Shown one piece after another: positions 47,813 through 59,737 of a stretch of 64,000 nucleotides of DNA; the first letter of the stretch is position 1, and every line of letters begins with the position of its first letter. The notes beneath the pieces are model-generated. The model ran no database searches. It was not told the origin of the DNA and saw only the letters and a list, made by a program, of their open reading frames with translations. Source of the stretch: Chlorops oryzae (Eukaryota; Arthropoda; Insecta; Diptera; Chloropidae); assembly GCA_020466095.1 (NCBI GenBank), contig CM035808.1:6925633-6989632 (forward strand). Reading direction: 5' to 3'. The position numbers and the translations under genes are program-made.

Positions 47813-48427
47813 TACTTTCCATACATTTAAATGTTTGCGTGATTTCCATACATTACAAGTTTTTTGCAATTTTCCTGCAAAAGAATATCAGATTTCGCCC
47901 GAAAGTATACCGCATATAAAGCTTAAAGAGCTTCAAAATTCTTGGTTCCTTTGTTCTTCCGTTTTGTTTCGTTCTGTTTGCGAAAGAAATAGCTCAAAGA
48001 CTTAAGACGCGAACGTGAAAACTGCTACACGAAATTTTGTGTCTTAGCTAGGCACGTTGGCTTTGGTGCGGGTCTGCGCTATGCCAGTTGGTGTCTGATA
48101 ACTCTGTTCTTACGTCACGAATATCTGATGGAGGACTTTGAGTGGGCGTAGCACAAAAAGTAGGCGTGGCAGCGTTACGAAGTTAAACTTTTCCAACTCT
48201 GGGGCACAACATTAAGCTATGTTCAGAATTTGAGGACCGTTTCAAAATTGTGGATTTTGGAAAAACCCGTTTTCTGTTTGAGGGGGTTGGGTGGTTTCGA
48301 TTTCAAAATTTTTTGGGAATCTCTTAGATATTTGCAAAGGAAGGTCCATGCCAAATTTCAATGTCCTAGGGAAACTCTTCTATCATTTACCAAGAAATGT
48401 ATGGAGGTCAAGCACAAGTAAAAAGAA
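47813..48427. other. Gene-less stretch next to the 32-bp array
   Basis: Contains GTGGGCGTAGCACAAAAAGT and TAGGCGTGGCAG near 48140-48170, phrases that look like part of a dispersed repeat, but no boundaries or coding potential are visible. Frames at 47799-48482 have no domains. Confidence 0.4.
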
Positions 48428-48632
48428 AATTTTTGGTATAGAGATCTGGTCCAGACACAAACTTTTTGGTATAGAGATCTAGTTCAGACGCAAACTTTTG
48501 GTATAGAGATCTAGTTCAGACACAAACTTTTGGTATAGAGATCTAGTTCAGACGCAAACTTTTAGTATAGAGATCTAGTCAGACGCAAACTTTTGGTATA
48601 GAGATCTAGTCCAGACGCAAACTTTTGTATAC
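48428..48632. repeat. 32-bp tandem array, about 6 copies
   Basis: Unit phrase CTTTTGGTATAGAGATCTAG followed by TTCAGACGCAAA. Spacing is exactly 32 between the central copies. Copies differ at a few positions (GACAC/GACGC, TTCAG/TCCAG). Each has the palindrome AGATCT. Confidence 0.95.
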
Positions 48633-51139
48633 GAGAAATTTGGTTGAGAAATTTACTCAAGAAAAAACCTGCAGAAAAATCGAAAATTACACTGAGCTGT
48701 CAAGTAATCAAAAAGTATTTCGTGCGCAGGGTTGCATGCGGCTTTCCGGCTCTACTTCGCTAGAGAAATGAACATGTAGATTTCTAATGAAAAATTAATT
48801 CGAGATCAGTTGATTGATGATCTAATTGAAAACAAACTGGACGCTAAATTCAATAGTGTAAATTTTGTGGCATATTTTGAAGAATTTAAAAAGAGTGAAT
48901 ATCGATAAAATCGAAATAACTGTATTAAAGCCTTTCACAACAGGCAACTATTGACCTAAATTTCCACAATCGGTCAAACGAAATGCGGGCAAGTAGAGAA
49001 AAATTGATCGTTTTTTTGTTTTTGGTTGCACGTACTCGATCAATCATTTTGTGCTCTCTTTCGTGCGAAGAAAACACGAATTCAAAAAGAAACAGGAATA
49101 AGAATCGACGATCAATAATCGACTAGTGTATAACCGCTCATTACATCAAGTCTTGAAAGTTATCGATTACTTTGCACTCGATTCTACAAAGAAACTCATC
49201 GATCGGTCTAATGATCAGTCTGATTTGTTGTGTTACTCTTGTCCTTCTTCGCGGAAAGTATAATTAAAGGAGTCATGGATTAAATTTATTAATAAAAACG
49301 ATGGCGCTAATAATTTTAAGGTAAACCTAAATCATTCAATAATTTTGAACGATCAGAAAAATTAAATTCTATACAGAAATATTAAAGAGATTTCAAAAAA
49401 AAAAAAACTAAATTGAAATTTGACGCGCGCTTCGAAAATCCGGTTTGACGTCGAATTTTTCGAGATATTCCGCGTTCGTGGGAATTCACAAAGCAATAAT
49501 GCAAAGAAAAGCTTCTAAAAGGAGAAAAATAATAAATCGAGAAAAAAAAATTAAAACGTGTTTGAGCCAAGGATCAAGATCACAGAAGAACACAGCTTCG
49601 GTGGAAACGGTTCGAGCTTAGAAAATTTCGGTAGAGTAAACATGACTGAAATTAGATTTTTTGTTCTTGTGCTATGAGAGTAAATTGCTTAAGCCGCTCT
49701 TCTAGTTGGATTTCTGCTCTCAGGCGGTTTTTTTTTTTTTGTGCTCTCAAGCACCTTTCCAATTGTAAACACAAACAAAACAAAACTTCCAACCAAACAC
49801 TGAGAAAATTATTTTCCACAAAGACGCACAAAAATTGTAGCTCAACAGCAGCAATATCCGAAAGTCACATGTCGTGACATTAAAAAGAAGTGCGTCTCTA
49901 TCAAAAGAAGAATGTTATAAATCTTTAAATTGAACAGTTTCATAAATTTGTGTGTTGTATTGAATACAATCAAAAAATTTTGAATTTTGTATGAAATGTG
50001 GGTGTTTTTTTAGTGCGGCTACAAAATAAAATCATAGCATAGCAACCTTCGTGAGGGGAGGAATGGAAAAAGAAACGTACGGATAGATAGACAAACGTTT
50101 TTTAAGTGATAATTAAGTCTCGGACCGCAATTCCGTACAAAAAAGATAAAGAAAATTGTTAAAAACGGGGAGAAAATACTATAAAAATATCCAAAATAAT
50201 TCACTTTAAAATGGTTCTCAAAAGTGCAGATTTTTCCTTCTATACAATTATTATTTTATAACACTGATTTTTTAAATGCAATGAATATTAAGGAACTTCT
50301 AAAAATTAAAAGTAATTTAAAAATGTTTTTCAATAATTTTTAAAATTACGCTTAGCAAGACTTTTACGGCATGTTTCCATTGAATTTTTTTGAGTCTTAA
50401 GAGCGTTTTTCTCGAGCCCTAGTGACAGCCTATTGTTTGTTTTACACGAAGTATCTTATTTATCCCACAATATATAAATATTTATCGGTATACAATGAGT
50501 CATTTATTTAGACATTCCAAAAGTTTTTTTTTTCATTCCAGCTTATCGTCAATTGAATGATTTATTTACTTTAATTATTTTGATATACTTCTTTTATGAA
50601 AAAAAAAACTTGTTCATGGAATTCTGAAAAGACAGCCCGGAGCCATATTATATTAACTCATACACATATGTACATACATGTATGTCTTTCAAGTCATTTT
50701 TGTTATATATATTGAAGTCATGTTTGCCCATGCATTCTTAATTTTCTGCGTAGAGAAACTTGAAACCCAATGCAAGCTCCATTTATGCGTCATTTTTAAA
50801 TTTTATAAATAAAATGATTCAGAATATGATTGAAGAAATTCAAGCTTATTCAATGCGTTCGAATTGAAATCGATTTCGATTCGATATCTCATAGGTGAAT
50901 GGACTTTTAAAAAATTGTATTCCCTACACTCCCCAGTTTCCTAATCATATAATTAAGGTATATTAAGTTTTCTTAAACAGTATTCAATAAATATCTAATA
51001 ATAGAAAAAACACATTAAAACAGCTGATTAATTTAGGTAATTAAATTGAGGTCAATCAAGCTTAAAAATTTTGAAGGAAAATATGAAAAGAGCTCTTAAA
51101 AGCAAACACGAAAATTAGAATTATTCTTAAGGTACAAAA
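48633..51139. other. Gene-less stretch
   Basis: A GC-balanced part to about 49900, then AT-rich. Poly-T near 49729-49740. No gene or bounded repeat recognised. Confidence 0.45.
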
Positions 51140-51150
51140 AAAATTGTAAG

Positions 51151-51410
51151 CCATGAAAAAAAAAATTCAAAAAATATTTGAAAAAAATCAACAAAAAAAT
51201 GCAAAAAATTCAAAATATTCAATAAAAATTCCAACAAAATTGCAAAAATTCAAAATATTCAAAAAATGCACAGTCAAAAATTTCAAATTAGTTCGATTTG
51301 GTATGCCTATTAAAATGTTGAATTGTCAAATTAACAAAAAAAAAGCCTACTTCAGTGAATAAAATATTCAAAAAGCACAGATAAATTTAAAAAAAATTCA
51401 ATTTGCCTCA
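51151..51410. repeat. ATTCAAAA hAT-family fragment with empty Harbinger site
   Basis: Aligns with the interior of the hAT MITE at 19558-20003, including CACAGTCAAAAATT, AATTAGTTCGATTT and GTTGAATTGTCAAATTA. It lacks the 136-base Harbinger insert: the corresponding junction is at about 51296-51302. Its outer hAT ends are not visible. Confidence 0.8.
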
Positions 51411-51716
51411 AGGAGCTACAATTTTTTAAAAAGATATTCTTTAAAAAGGCTTAACTTTGAGATATTTTATGTGAAATTTTTACTTGCTTTCGTAGCTAAT
51501 GCCCAATCCCTAACAATTAACGAAAATTCTAGAGAAATTTGAGTGAAATAATCTTGTATTGTCTCATAGAAATTCACGAAAGAATAAATGTTTGATTTTT
51601 CTCAAGTAGTAAGCTTAAACATATAGCACACCTTAAGTGGTCAGAATTAAATTATAAAATAATCAGAAATTTATTTATGTATTTACTACCACCTTCGAAC
51701 CCCCCTTTCTGATTAC

Positions 51717-52065
51717 TATGCCTCGAAATTTGAATATGTAAACAAATGAAAAAAAAAATTCAAAAAAAAATTCAAAAAATATTCAAAAAGTATTCAAAAA
51801 GTATTCAAAATATATTCAAAAAATATTCAAAAATAATTCAAAAAATATTCAAAATATATTCAAAATATATTCAAAAAATATTCAAAAATAATTCAAAAAA
51901 TATTCAAAATATATTCAAAAAAAATTCAAAAAAAAATTTAAAAAAAACGAAAAAATTGAAAAATATTCAAAAAAAATTTAAACTAAAATGCAAAAAAAAA
52001 AATTCAAATTATTCAATAAATTCAAATAATTCAAAAAATTCAAAATATTCAAAATCCGAGCTCCA
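51717..52065. mobile_element. hAT MITE with 11-bp ATTCAAAAAAT array, 349 bp
   Basis: Perfect 8-base duplication CTGATTAC at 51709-51716 and 52066-52073. Ends are TATGCCTCGAAATTTGAATA and reverse-complemented TGGAGCTCGGATTTTGAATA. The interior is an ATTCAAAAAAT array with A-tracts about every 11 bases, so the lysine-rich frame at 51746-52069 is an artefact. Confidence 0.92.
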
Positions 52066-52073
52066 CTGATTAC

Positions 52074-53654
52074 CTTACGAAAAATTCTCCCAAAATGTTA
52101 CAACTTTCTTCCGAACAAAGACTACTTTCCTAAGCCGTAGCGCAGCGAAATGAATTTGAAATTTCTGATTGGATGACTACAAAGTTTGTTTTAGTTAATA
52201 CTGAGAGCCCAAGCCGGTCGGTCGTATATTTTTCGGTGCATTTGTTGCTCGCGGCTAAGTCATTGACGCATTTGTTGCATTTTCATTCATTCATAGTAGA
52301 GGGTGAAATACGCGTAAATTTACGCTTCCTGCAAAATATAGCGCAGATGTGAGTTTCAGTTGTAGAACGTGGACGTGAAGTGCTTTATGCCAGAGTGGCC
52401 GAATAATTGCGAATTTCCACATATTTTGTTGAATCGGACCGAAGCAAAGAACACGTTTTCCACGCTTCGGTATGAATTTTTTTTTCTTCTCATTCTTTTC
52501 TCCCATCGTTTATGGGGTGGATTTGATCAACGATAGAATTAGTGAATGGGCCTAATGAATGAAGGTCTTCAATAAAAATAAAAAATATATAAAAAAAAAT
52601 AATTTTAAAAAAAACTAACTCCGAAATTACGTTTCAGGAGTTTTTATTAATTTTTTTCTTTTGTTACTACTGCGCGTAAAAAAAATTGAAATCTGCTCAT
52701 GCTTGGCCTCATAATGTACGTAGCTGCATGAAATAATTACCTATTTAAATTAGAAGAAAAAAATTGAAAATATTCAAACTGTGTGCTCTCATTCAACATT
52801 CATTCGTTAAATGTCTTTTGAATTGTTTAATTGTGGTCTTGCTTTGTTGGCTTGCGTTTTTATTGCCTCACCACCGTTTTGATTTGATTGCGTTGCAAGT
52901 TCTTTTCGGAGAAAATCGCTTAAATTGATTTTCATTATCCGCATTTAAAGCTCGGAAATTCCTTTGTACGCATACGTAAACGTTTTGTGCTAAAAGCGCG
53001 AAAAGCTTGGGAAATCTTTTTCGCAAATATTTAAAACTGTCGACGCAACAATTTTCTCAGTTGTTTTCAACGAAATCAAATTACACAGCAAGTGTCTCCA
53101 TCTACTCTCAACGATTCATCGAAAGCGAGCAAACTTAAACTTCATACTTCTGGTGATTGACATCATAAAGTCAACAATTTTGTCTACATTATATCTAAAA
53201 TAAATAAAAAAAATTAAAAAAAAATATTATCCCAAAACAACTCAACAACACTTGAAACGATTTTCGCTGGAATACTCTGCGCTTTGTTCGAGTGTAACTC
53301 TGTTATCTAGAGACATAGCTCAGGCTGCTCGTACCTTCAACCCGTCTCCAATCTTATCACATCAAGGTAAAAAAAAAATTGAAATAAAAAAAATGAAAAT
53401 CAAAACAAATACAATTCAACAAAAAGAATAAAGGAAATGTGTTCAAAAATAGAACACAACATCCGGCCATGAGAAAGTGTTTATAGGAAAAAGCAACTGA
53501 ATTCAGAACAAAAAGGAACATTTTTAATGATCGTTGTTTCCTTCAAAAGTCCTTTTTAAATTTGAAATTTTACTGACATCCTCCTTTTTATTGTGAATTA
53601 AATAGTGCTTAAGATCTTGAACTAATTTTTGTTATTTTAAATTATGGTGTCTAA
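52074..53654. other. Gene-less, mostly unique stretch
   Basis: GC-balanced pieces at 52120-52500 and 52790-53350 between AT-rich runs. No domain-bearing frames or bounded repeats. Confidence 0.45.
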
Positions 53655-54101
53655 TAGGGCATTTACATATACGTTTTAGCGCTACTCGTTTAAGCTAAAA
53701 CGACTAAGTCAAAACGGGGTGTTTACATATGCGCATGTCGTTTTGTCATTTTGTGGTTCTCTTTTGTTTAATTAACACGTGAAATATGAGTGAATATTGT
53801 TATTTAGAAAAGAAGCAATTATTGAAATTGTGTTCGTTTTCTACATTGGTTTGTGAAAATTTTTAAATTAGAAATTTCAATTACCATATGTTTTGCATTT
53901 TTATAGTGATGACACTCAGATTTCGATATTTTTATCAGTTATAAGCAGGATTTATCTTGTTTAGCTACTTGTTTTAAATTAAAACAGGAAAGTTTCTCGT
54001 TTTAGTTTTGTATGATAAAACGGGAAAAATCTAAGTTGTTTTAGTGCTAAAACGGGCAAAGTTGCTAAAACGCAAATAAAACGACATATGTAAACGGCCT
54101 A
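53655..54101. mobile_element. TIR element with TTTACATAT ends, 447 bp
   Basis: The left end TAGGGCATTTACATATACGT and reverse-complemented right end TAGGCCGTTTACATATGTCG match over about 25 bases, followed by TTTTAGC motifs. GCTAAAACG/CGTTTTAGC repeats fill both arms. The ends look hAT-like, but an 8-base duplication was not found. Confidence 0.7.
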
Positions 54102-54150
54102 TGAACAAAACATACGGAAACATCGGTATTTTTTGATGAATAGCGATAAA

Positions 54151-54297
54151 CATTGTACTCTTCTCTATTAAGCGGACACCTAGGGGACCGAAAAATATGT
54201 CCCGGCTTAAGAAGAAACTATTTAAGGAGCAGAAATATTGGAGCATTCCCAAAAGTTGTCCGTTTAAGAGGAGTGTCCGCAAAGAGAGAGTACACTG
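54151..54297. mobile_element. pogo-like MITE, 147 bp, family of 12310-12484
   Basis: Left end CATTGTACTCTTCTC and reverse-complemented right end CAGTGTACTCTCTCT. Shared interior phrases are AAGCGGACACCTA, GGGGACCGAAAA and TTGTCCGTTTAAGAG. TA is kept on the right and lost on the left. Confidence 0.75.
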
Positions 54298-54329
54298 TAT
54301 TACTATTTTTGAACCATTTAAAGCGAATG

Positions 54330-54694
54330 TAAAAAATCGACCCTCAAGGGACCGGCGAAACTTGGTCGTACTAACCGGACGACACACAAAACGGTTAAAA
54401 TTTTTTGCACTGTTGAACAATTGAACCCAAACTTGAGGCTGTATTTTCGTCCCTTAAAACGATTCGTCGTTATAAACGGGGCCATTCTATGCAGATTATA
54501 TACTGTAAAAGGTTAACAAAATCATTAACAGCGAAAAAACTTTTTTTAATTGCAGTCGAAACTCCCCTATAACGAGTTCCTCTCTATAGTGAACCTTCTC
54601 AAGGCATTTTCACTACATTTTTAGTTAGTGTCTTTTTTCTCCTTATAACGAATTCTCCCAATAACGAATTTGTTTTCCGGTCCCTTGAAATTCG
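54330..54694. repeat. Degenerate pogo-like end fragments
   Basis: Phrases such as GGACCGGCGAAACTTGGTCG, TCGTTATAAACGGGG and GTCGAAACTCCCCTATAACG read like ends of related elements (CAGTCGAAAC... and complement). They are fragmented, and exact boundaries cannot be set. Confidence 0.5.
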
Positions 54695-54760
54695 TTATAT
54701 AAAGTTTCGCCTAAAGAAATCCTTTGAATTTATTCCAATAAAGGCGTTAAGTCTAAAATT
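54695..54760. repeat. Left direct repeat flanking the mariner remnant
   Basis: A segment of about 65 bases, beginning TATAAAGTTTCGCCT and ending AAGTCTAAAATT, recurs with small differences at 55993-56050, on the other side of the mariner remnant. It is far longer than the TA duplication mariner makes. Confidence 0.75.
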
Positions 54761-54887
54761 CTGCATCTTCAGTTTATAACGTCCGATCGTGTTCGCTATG
54801 GGCATTAGAAATGATAGACAGTTCCTAAGAAATAAAGCTTTTAATCACTTTTTTGATGATTGATCAGTTAAGTTTGAGAGCTTGTCA

Positions 54888-55990
54888 AAGATGGACATCA
54901 GCAAGAATATTCCGCGTTACAATTTACAGTTTCTTCGATAAGGGAGTCAAACGCAAGCAGGCGGCTGAAAAATGTAATAGTTTATGGACCTGATACTGTA
55001 CAGCAATCATGCGCATTTTTCGGTTTCGTAGATCCGTTCCGGTAAGTTCGATGTCAATGATGCACCACGTTCACTGGAAGGCAATTGTCGAAATGTCGAT
55101 AAAGATCATGAAATTAAGTCGATTCCGACCGTCATGTTAGCCTGTTTCGATTGCAAACGAGCTAAAGATTGCGAAAAAAACCGTTTGGAACCATTTGAAT
55201 AAGGCTGGATACACAAAGAAGCTCGATGGATAGGGTGCCACACGAGTTAACGCGAAAAAAACCTCATAGACCGAATTTCCATCTGCGAATCGCTGCTGAA
55301 CCGCAACAAAATCGACCGATTTCTGAAGCTGGTCTGGTGACTGGTGATGAAAAGTGGGTCACTTACGACAACGTCAAGCGAAAACGGTCGTGGTCGAAAC
55401 ACGGTTGAACCGGCGGAAACGGTGGCCAAGCCAGGATTGACGGCCAGGAAGGTTTTGCTGTGTGTTTGGTGATTGGCAGGGACATTATCTACTATGAGCG
55501 CCCATACGGAAAATCTTAACTCGGAACTCTACTGTCAACAATTGGACCGTCTGAAGGAATGCAATCGCCCTTAAGCGGCCAGCTTTGGCACAATAGGTAG
55601 AGGAATTGTGTTCCATCAGGACAACGCCAGGCCACACACATCGATAGTGACTCGCCAGAAGCTCCGGGAGTTTAGTTGGAGGTTCTTCTGCATCCACCTT
55701 ATAGTCCGACCTGGCACCAAGTGATTACCATCTGTTCCTGTCCATGGCGAACCATTTTATCTGTAAACATTCGCTTACAAGATGGCTTCTGAAATTCGAC
55801 GTACTCAATTTTTTGCTAATTAGAACGAGGGCTTCTATGAGAGAGGCCCATAATGAAATTACCTTTAAAATGGCAACAAGTTATCGAACAAAACGGCGCA
55901 TATTTGACCTAAATCTTTGTGGTCATTCTAATCTATCTTAAATAAAGCCCTCAATTTAATGCAAATAATGATTTTTTTCGTACTACACTC
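54888..55990 (+). pseudogene. Decayed mariner-family (DD34D) transposase
   Basis: Mariner transposases cut and paste their element at TA dinucleotides. Translated pieces spread over the three forward frames follow a mariner transposase in order: an N-terminal helix-turn-helix region with DKGVKRKQAAEK; FDVNDAPRS near 55050; KTVWNHLNKAGYTKKLDG near 55200; VPHELT, then VTGDEKWVTYDNVKRKRSW near 55340-55390 (first catalytic Asp); FHQDNARPHTS near 55615 (second Asp); and a block near 55700-55760 where the third Asp motif is frameshifted. At about 55230 one inserted base makes a TAG and shifts frame. Further shifts follow after 55410, and the C-terminal end (ATSYRTKRR region) is out of frame. No intact product is possible. 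Terminal inverted repeats were not clearly found, especially on the left. Confidence 0.88.
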
Positions 55991-55992
55991 TA

Positions 55993-56050
55993 ATATAAAG
56001 TTTCGCCTGTATTTTGAATTTATTGCAATAAAGGGTTAAGTCTAAAATTT
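55993..56050. repeat. Right direct repeat flanking the mariner remnant
   Basis: Counterpart of 54695-54760 in the same orientation. A short indel after TTTCGCCT and a few substitutions separate the two copies. Confidence 0.75.
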
Positions 56051-56291
56051 TTCTTCATTTTACTCCCACCGTGCTTAAAATTTCAAATATACGTACACCG
56101 AGAGAAATAACAACAGTTAAATCAACTACTTAGAACAGTTAAAGTAAGAGTGGTCAAATAAACTGTATTCCGCGTTAAATGCACTGAAAAAAACAGTGAA
56201 ATGAACAGTTGAAAAACAGTTACTTTTTATGTTCAAATTCGCTTTCGTTCACTTAGACGTATAAGTTCGCATTCTGATCAACCGTCTCCGG

Positions 56292-56370
56292 AGTTTTCGA
56301 TAGCTCAGTTGTTTAAGCTGTGACTCGACAGACGTGAGCTTCGGGGTTCTATCCCTGCTGGCGGCGGGAA
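56292..56370 (+). repeat. tRNA-like sequence
   Basis: TAGCTCAGTTGTTTAAGC is close to a tRNA A box and GGTTCTATCCC to a B box, about 42 bases apart. The acceptor arms do not pair and the T-stem has mismatches, so it is a tRNA-derived repeat or dead tRNA rather than a working gene. Confidence 0.5.
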
Positions 56371-59122
56371 TTTTTCTAAATTTTCATATATGAAAATCGA
56401 AATGCCTGATGTCTCAAGTTAAGTCAAGTGGCGTTTTGTCGGGACCAATTGATGTTCAAGGGGCTTCACAAATGTAGGTAAATATACCCATTCAGGGGTT
56501 AAAATATTTGTATGCTGAGTTGAATTTGAGTCCCTTTACTATGGTAGCAGCTTCATTGTACAGTCTTATGTTTGGACGTTGTTGCCGAGTCTTGCCTGAA
56601 GATATTTGATTTTGTTTAAACGGTTTCTAGGACTATATGATAAAGACTGATTTGTTGATACAAATGGGGTTTGGTAGATTAATGGTTTAATAAAAGGGTA
56701 CATTGTTATCAAAAGGCAGCCATTTTTCGAAGTTATATGCTATAGAATGTATAAATGTCATCAACTTTATAGAAATCGGTCCCTTTTCGGGACAAAATCA
56801 ATGTAATTTCTGGCAACTTTTGCAGATTTGAAGCACAAAATTAACAAATAAATGAAAGGGAAGAAAAGTTTTGGCATTTTAATGACGGTTCAAAGAGTTC
56901 AACGATTTTTTTGTGTATTGGAGAAAACTGATTTCAACACCTATATATATAATTGATCGAAACAAATTAAAATTTGGGCTGGTTAAAAAACACACTCACA
57001 CATTTTTCCTTCAAAATCGAAAAGAATAGTACCTATTAGAGGGCAGATTAAAATTCGGGCATCAAAAGGTTGAAACTGTAGCTTTTCTAACATCCAAAAA
57101 TATCGATCTTTTAGCAGAATCTTTAATTTTCTCTGAAGATCACTTGACCAAATATAACACTGATCCTTAATTACACTGTGAAACATTTTGTAGGACAAAA
57201 ATTTGCCTGCAGTTTCTGAAAGTGCTCGGTGAGTATAACAACTCCCTATACTTGGTTTAGTTAAATTGTATAAATTTCGTTTTTAAATCGATCACAAAAA
57301 CTATGGCCGAGAATTAAGTTGCGCAAATACTTATGGCTTATATCTCGTAACATGTTCAATATTTTTCGGTCCTATCTATGGCAAAGTTATATCACATTGA
57401 ATCTGCTCAGCACTCTCCGTACTAATAAATCACTTACATACACAGAAAAAAAAAAACCCAATAAAGAATCTCAGATAAACCCATTCAGAGCGAGTGTTTT
57501 TTTATGAAGACAAAATCGGGATGAAAAAGAAGCATGTTTAGAGCGAACTCCGTGCTGATTAATGCTAATAATGACACAACTTCAAAGTGACTAAATATTT
57601 TTTTGACTCTAACAAACTGACTTCCTTGAAACAGACACGACAGAACAAGCTTATGTAATTTTTCCCCCCACAAATGTTCGTTTCCAATTGCTTAAGAAAG
57701 AAATACGCTCCACGACGAATTGAATTAGCCATTGTTTCAAAAGAATTTCGTCGAAAAACAAAACACTTGTGCTGCAGTTTATTTTAAAAGAAAGAAATTT
57801 TAACACTCAAAACATTTGTTCCGAAGACAGAAAAGAACAAAAAACAAAAAACAAGCTCGAAAAAATGCCGTCTGAATGTTTTTGTTTTTTATCTTTTTTT
57901 TTTTTTTTAATTATTTTTCTCACGTCAAAAGTGACGCATCAAAGTCGACATCGGCGCGATGCACAACACAGACCTCAAAATGAGGAAAAACGAGAATTTT
58001 TTTTTCGAATAGAAAATTTAAAATTCACATTTTCCGACTGCAACTGTTTGCACGACGACCTTGTACCTTCAGCGACCGTTGAATGTCGCGAGTGTATTGG
58101 CCTGGCAACGCCGCCGCGATTAACTAGCTGCAATTAGAATACAAATTGTTCCAGCTGTTTTTTTTTTAGTAAGTGCTGCAGGTGTTCATCGCAAGCACAT
58201 GCGATCGAGTTGAGTTTCCCAAAAAAGGCGAATCATTACTGTGGGGACTTCCTTCCGGATGCTTCGGAATGAATGTTTCGAAAACATTTCACGTCTCTCG
58301 ATGCAGATGATGTCACGAGAAAGAGCTACGACGAGGACGAGGATTTGGCCATCTTCTCTCGCCTCTAATTAAATGAAAAGCGAAATACAAAACTTTGCAT
58401 ATCCAAAGAGCCTCCAAAGCACGTAAAAGTCATTAGGAATTTTGCATTCATCGCTCTGGTGGAAAAGTTTCTCGTATGCAAAGCTAATTTATCGGCTCGG
58501 GTGTAATGAAAAAAAAAAAAAAAAATTCACATATGTACGTACGAGTATCTGGAATTCATGCGGTAGCAACTTGTTCACAGTAGCTTGCATTTTGAATTCC
58601 ATGATTGATTTTCATTGAGCTTGAACTGCGCTTCGGTTACTTTCTGTTTAAATGCATGCGAATTTACCTAATCAACTGTTAAACACGATGCTTTCAGCGT
58701 CGCCTTTAATTAACATTTTTCTCCACTGACAATTATAAAAATTGTTAGCTACTCGTACTTAAGTAGCTGGCCAATAATTATCTTTGGCGCTTTCTATGAA
58801 GCTACTCGAAACATTTCATATGAGCGTGATTAAATGTGATTGCAATAAATCTACTTGGGAAATAATTGTAACAATTTCATCGTATTTTATTCGAAGCTTT
58901 AAAAATCAAATATGACTGAACTGCAGGAGAATAGCATTTTCACACGTTTCTTCACAAAGGATTCCATGACGAAAACCAATTCAACAAAAGCGAAAATTTT
59001 TTCATACGAAAAAATACCAAAGGTTATTATGTTAGAAAAAGTTCCCATCTCCAAAATACATACGTACACTGTCAGGATTTTTGTGCTATTCGCAGACCAA
59101 TGACAAGCTTTTTTTATGTGAC
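56371..59122. other. Gene-less stretch, mostly unique
   Basis: Poly-T near 57896-57909 and poly-A near 58508-58525. The 122-codon frame at 57769-58137 includes the poly-T and has no domain. No bounded repeat recognised. Confidence 0.45.
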
Positions 59123-59124
59123 TA

Positions 59125-59735
59125 CACTCAGAGAAACTATGGTATTGCCATATTTATAAAAAATCTATAAAATGTGAGCTTAAATAAAGTTGTCATAGTG
59201 CAGATGAAACCTTTTAGCGTTTTTACTTTTCGGGGAAAATAAAATAATGGATTTTCTTGGATTATTACAAAAATTTTTATGACAAAGCCTTGATCGTTGT
59301 TCACCTTTGAGATGGCATCATCAATTCACTAAAATCAACAGCGTTGCTATTGGCTCGTGGTGCTCTTACAGCCATAATAACAATAATCTAAACAAATCTT
59401 AAAGCACTTGAGAATTATACACTGAGCGAATTTAACCATGATTTTTTTAAAAGTGCGCATTGTTATTCACACTCCTTTTGATTTTCGAGCAGAACAAAAA
59501 TTTCAAAAGAAAAATGGTTGAGCCAATAACATTTTTGGTTGATTTGAAAGGAAATATATTTAATTACATATCTTTACGTTCGGTATAATTCTCATTTGGT
59601 TTATAATATAGGATATATATGATTTTAATTCATCTTAGAACTTTTTAAGCATTGCGAAAGCAGTCACGACAACGGAGTGACAAAATGTTTTTCCTTTTGA
59701 TTTAACCAGTTTTCTGGTTGATTTTTTTCTCTGTG
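59125..59735. mobile_element. TA-MITE (CACAGAG/CACTGAG family), both outer ends present
   Basis: TA on both sides, left end CACTCAGAGAAAC and reverse-complemented right end CACAGAGAAAAAAATC. Inverted relative to 26467-27357. It contains the internal end motif CACTGAGCG near 59421 and the outer segment (TATGGTATTGCC to CTTGAGAATTA), but its centre is deleted after GTCACGACAACGGAGTGAC. Confidence 0.85.
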
Positions 59736-59737
59736 TA

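Noticed and set aside
48428..48632. CRISPR array
   Set aside because: The 32-base units are contiguous with no unique spacers, and the DNA is eukaryotic.
51746..52069. Lysine/isoleucine/phenylalanine-rich open frame of 107 codons
   Set aside because: It is the translation of the ATTCAAAAAAT array inside a hAT MITE; the frame at 18241-18660 on the minus strand is the same artefact.
56292..56370. Functional tRNA gene
   Set aside because: A and B boxes look good, but acceptor stem bases do not pair and the T-stem has mismatches.
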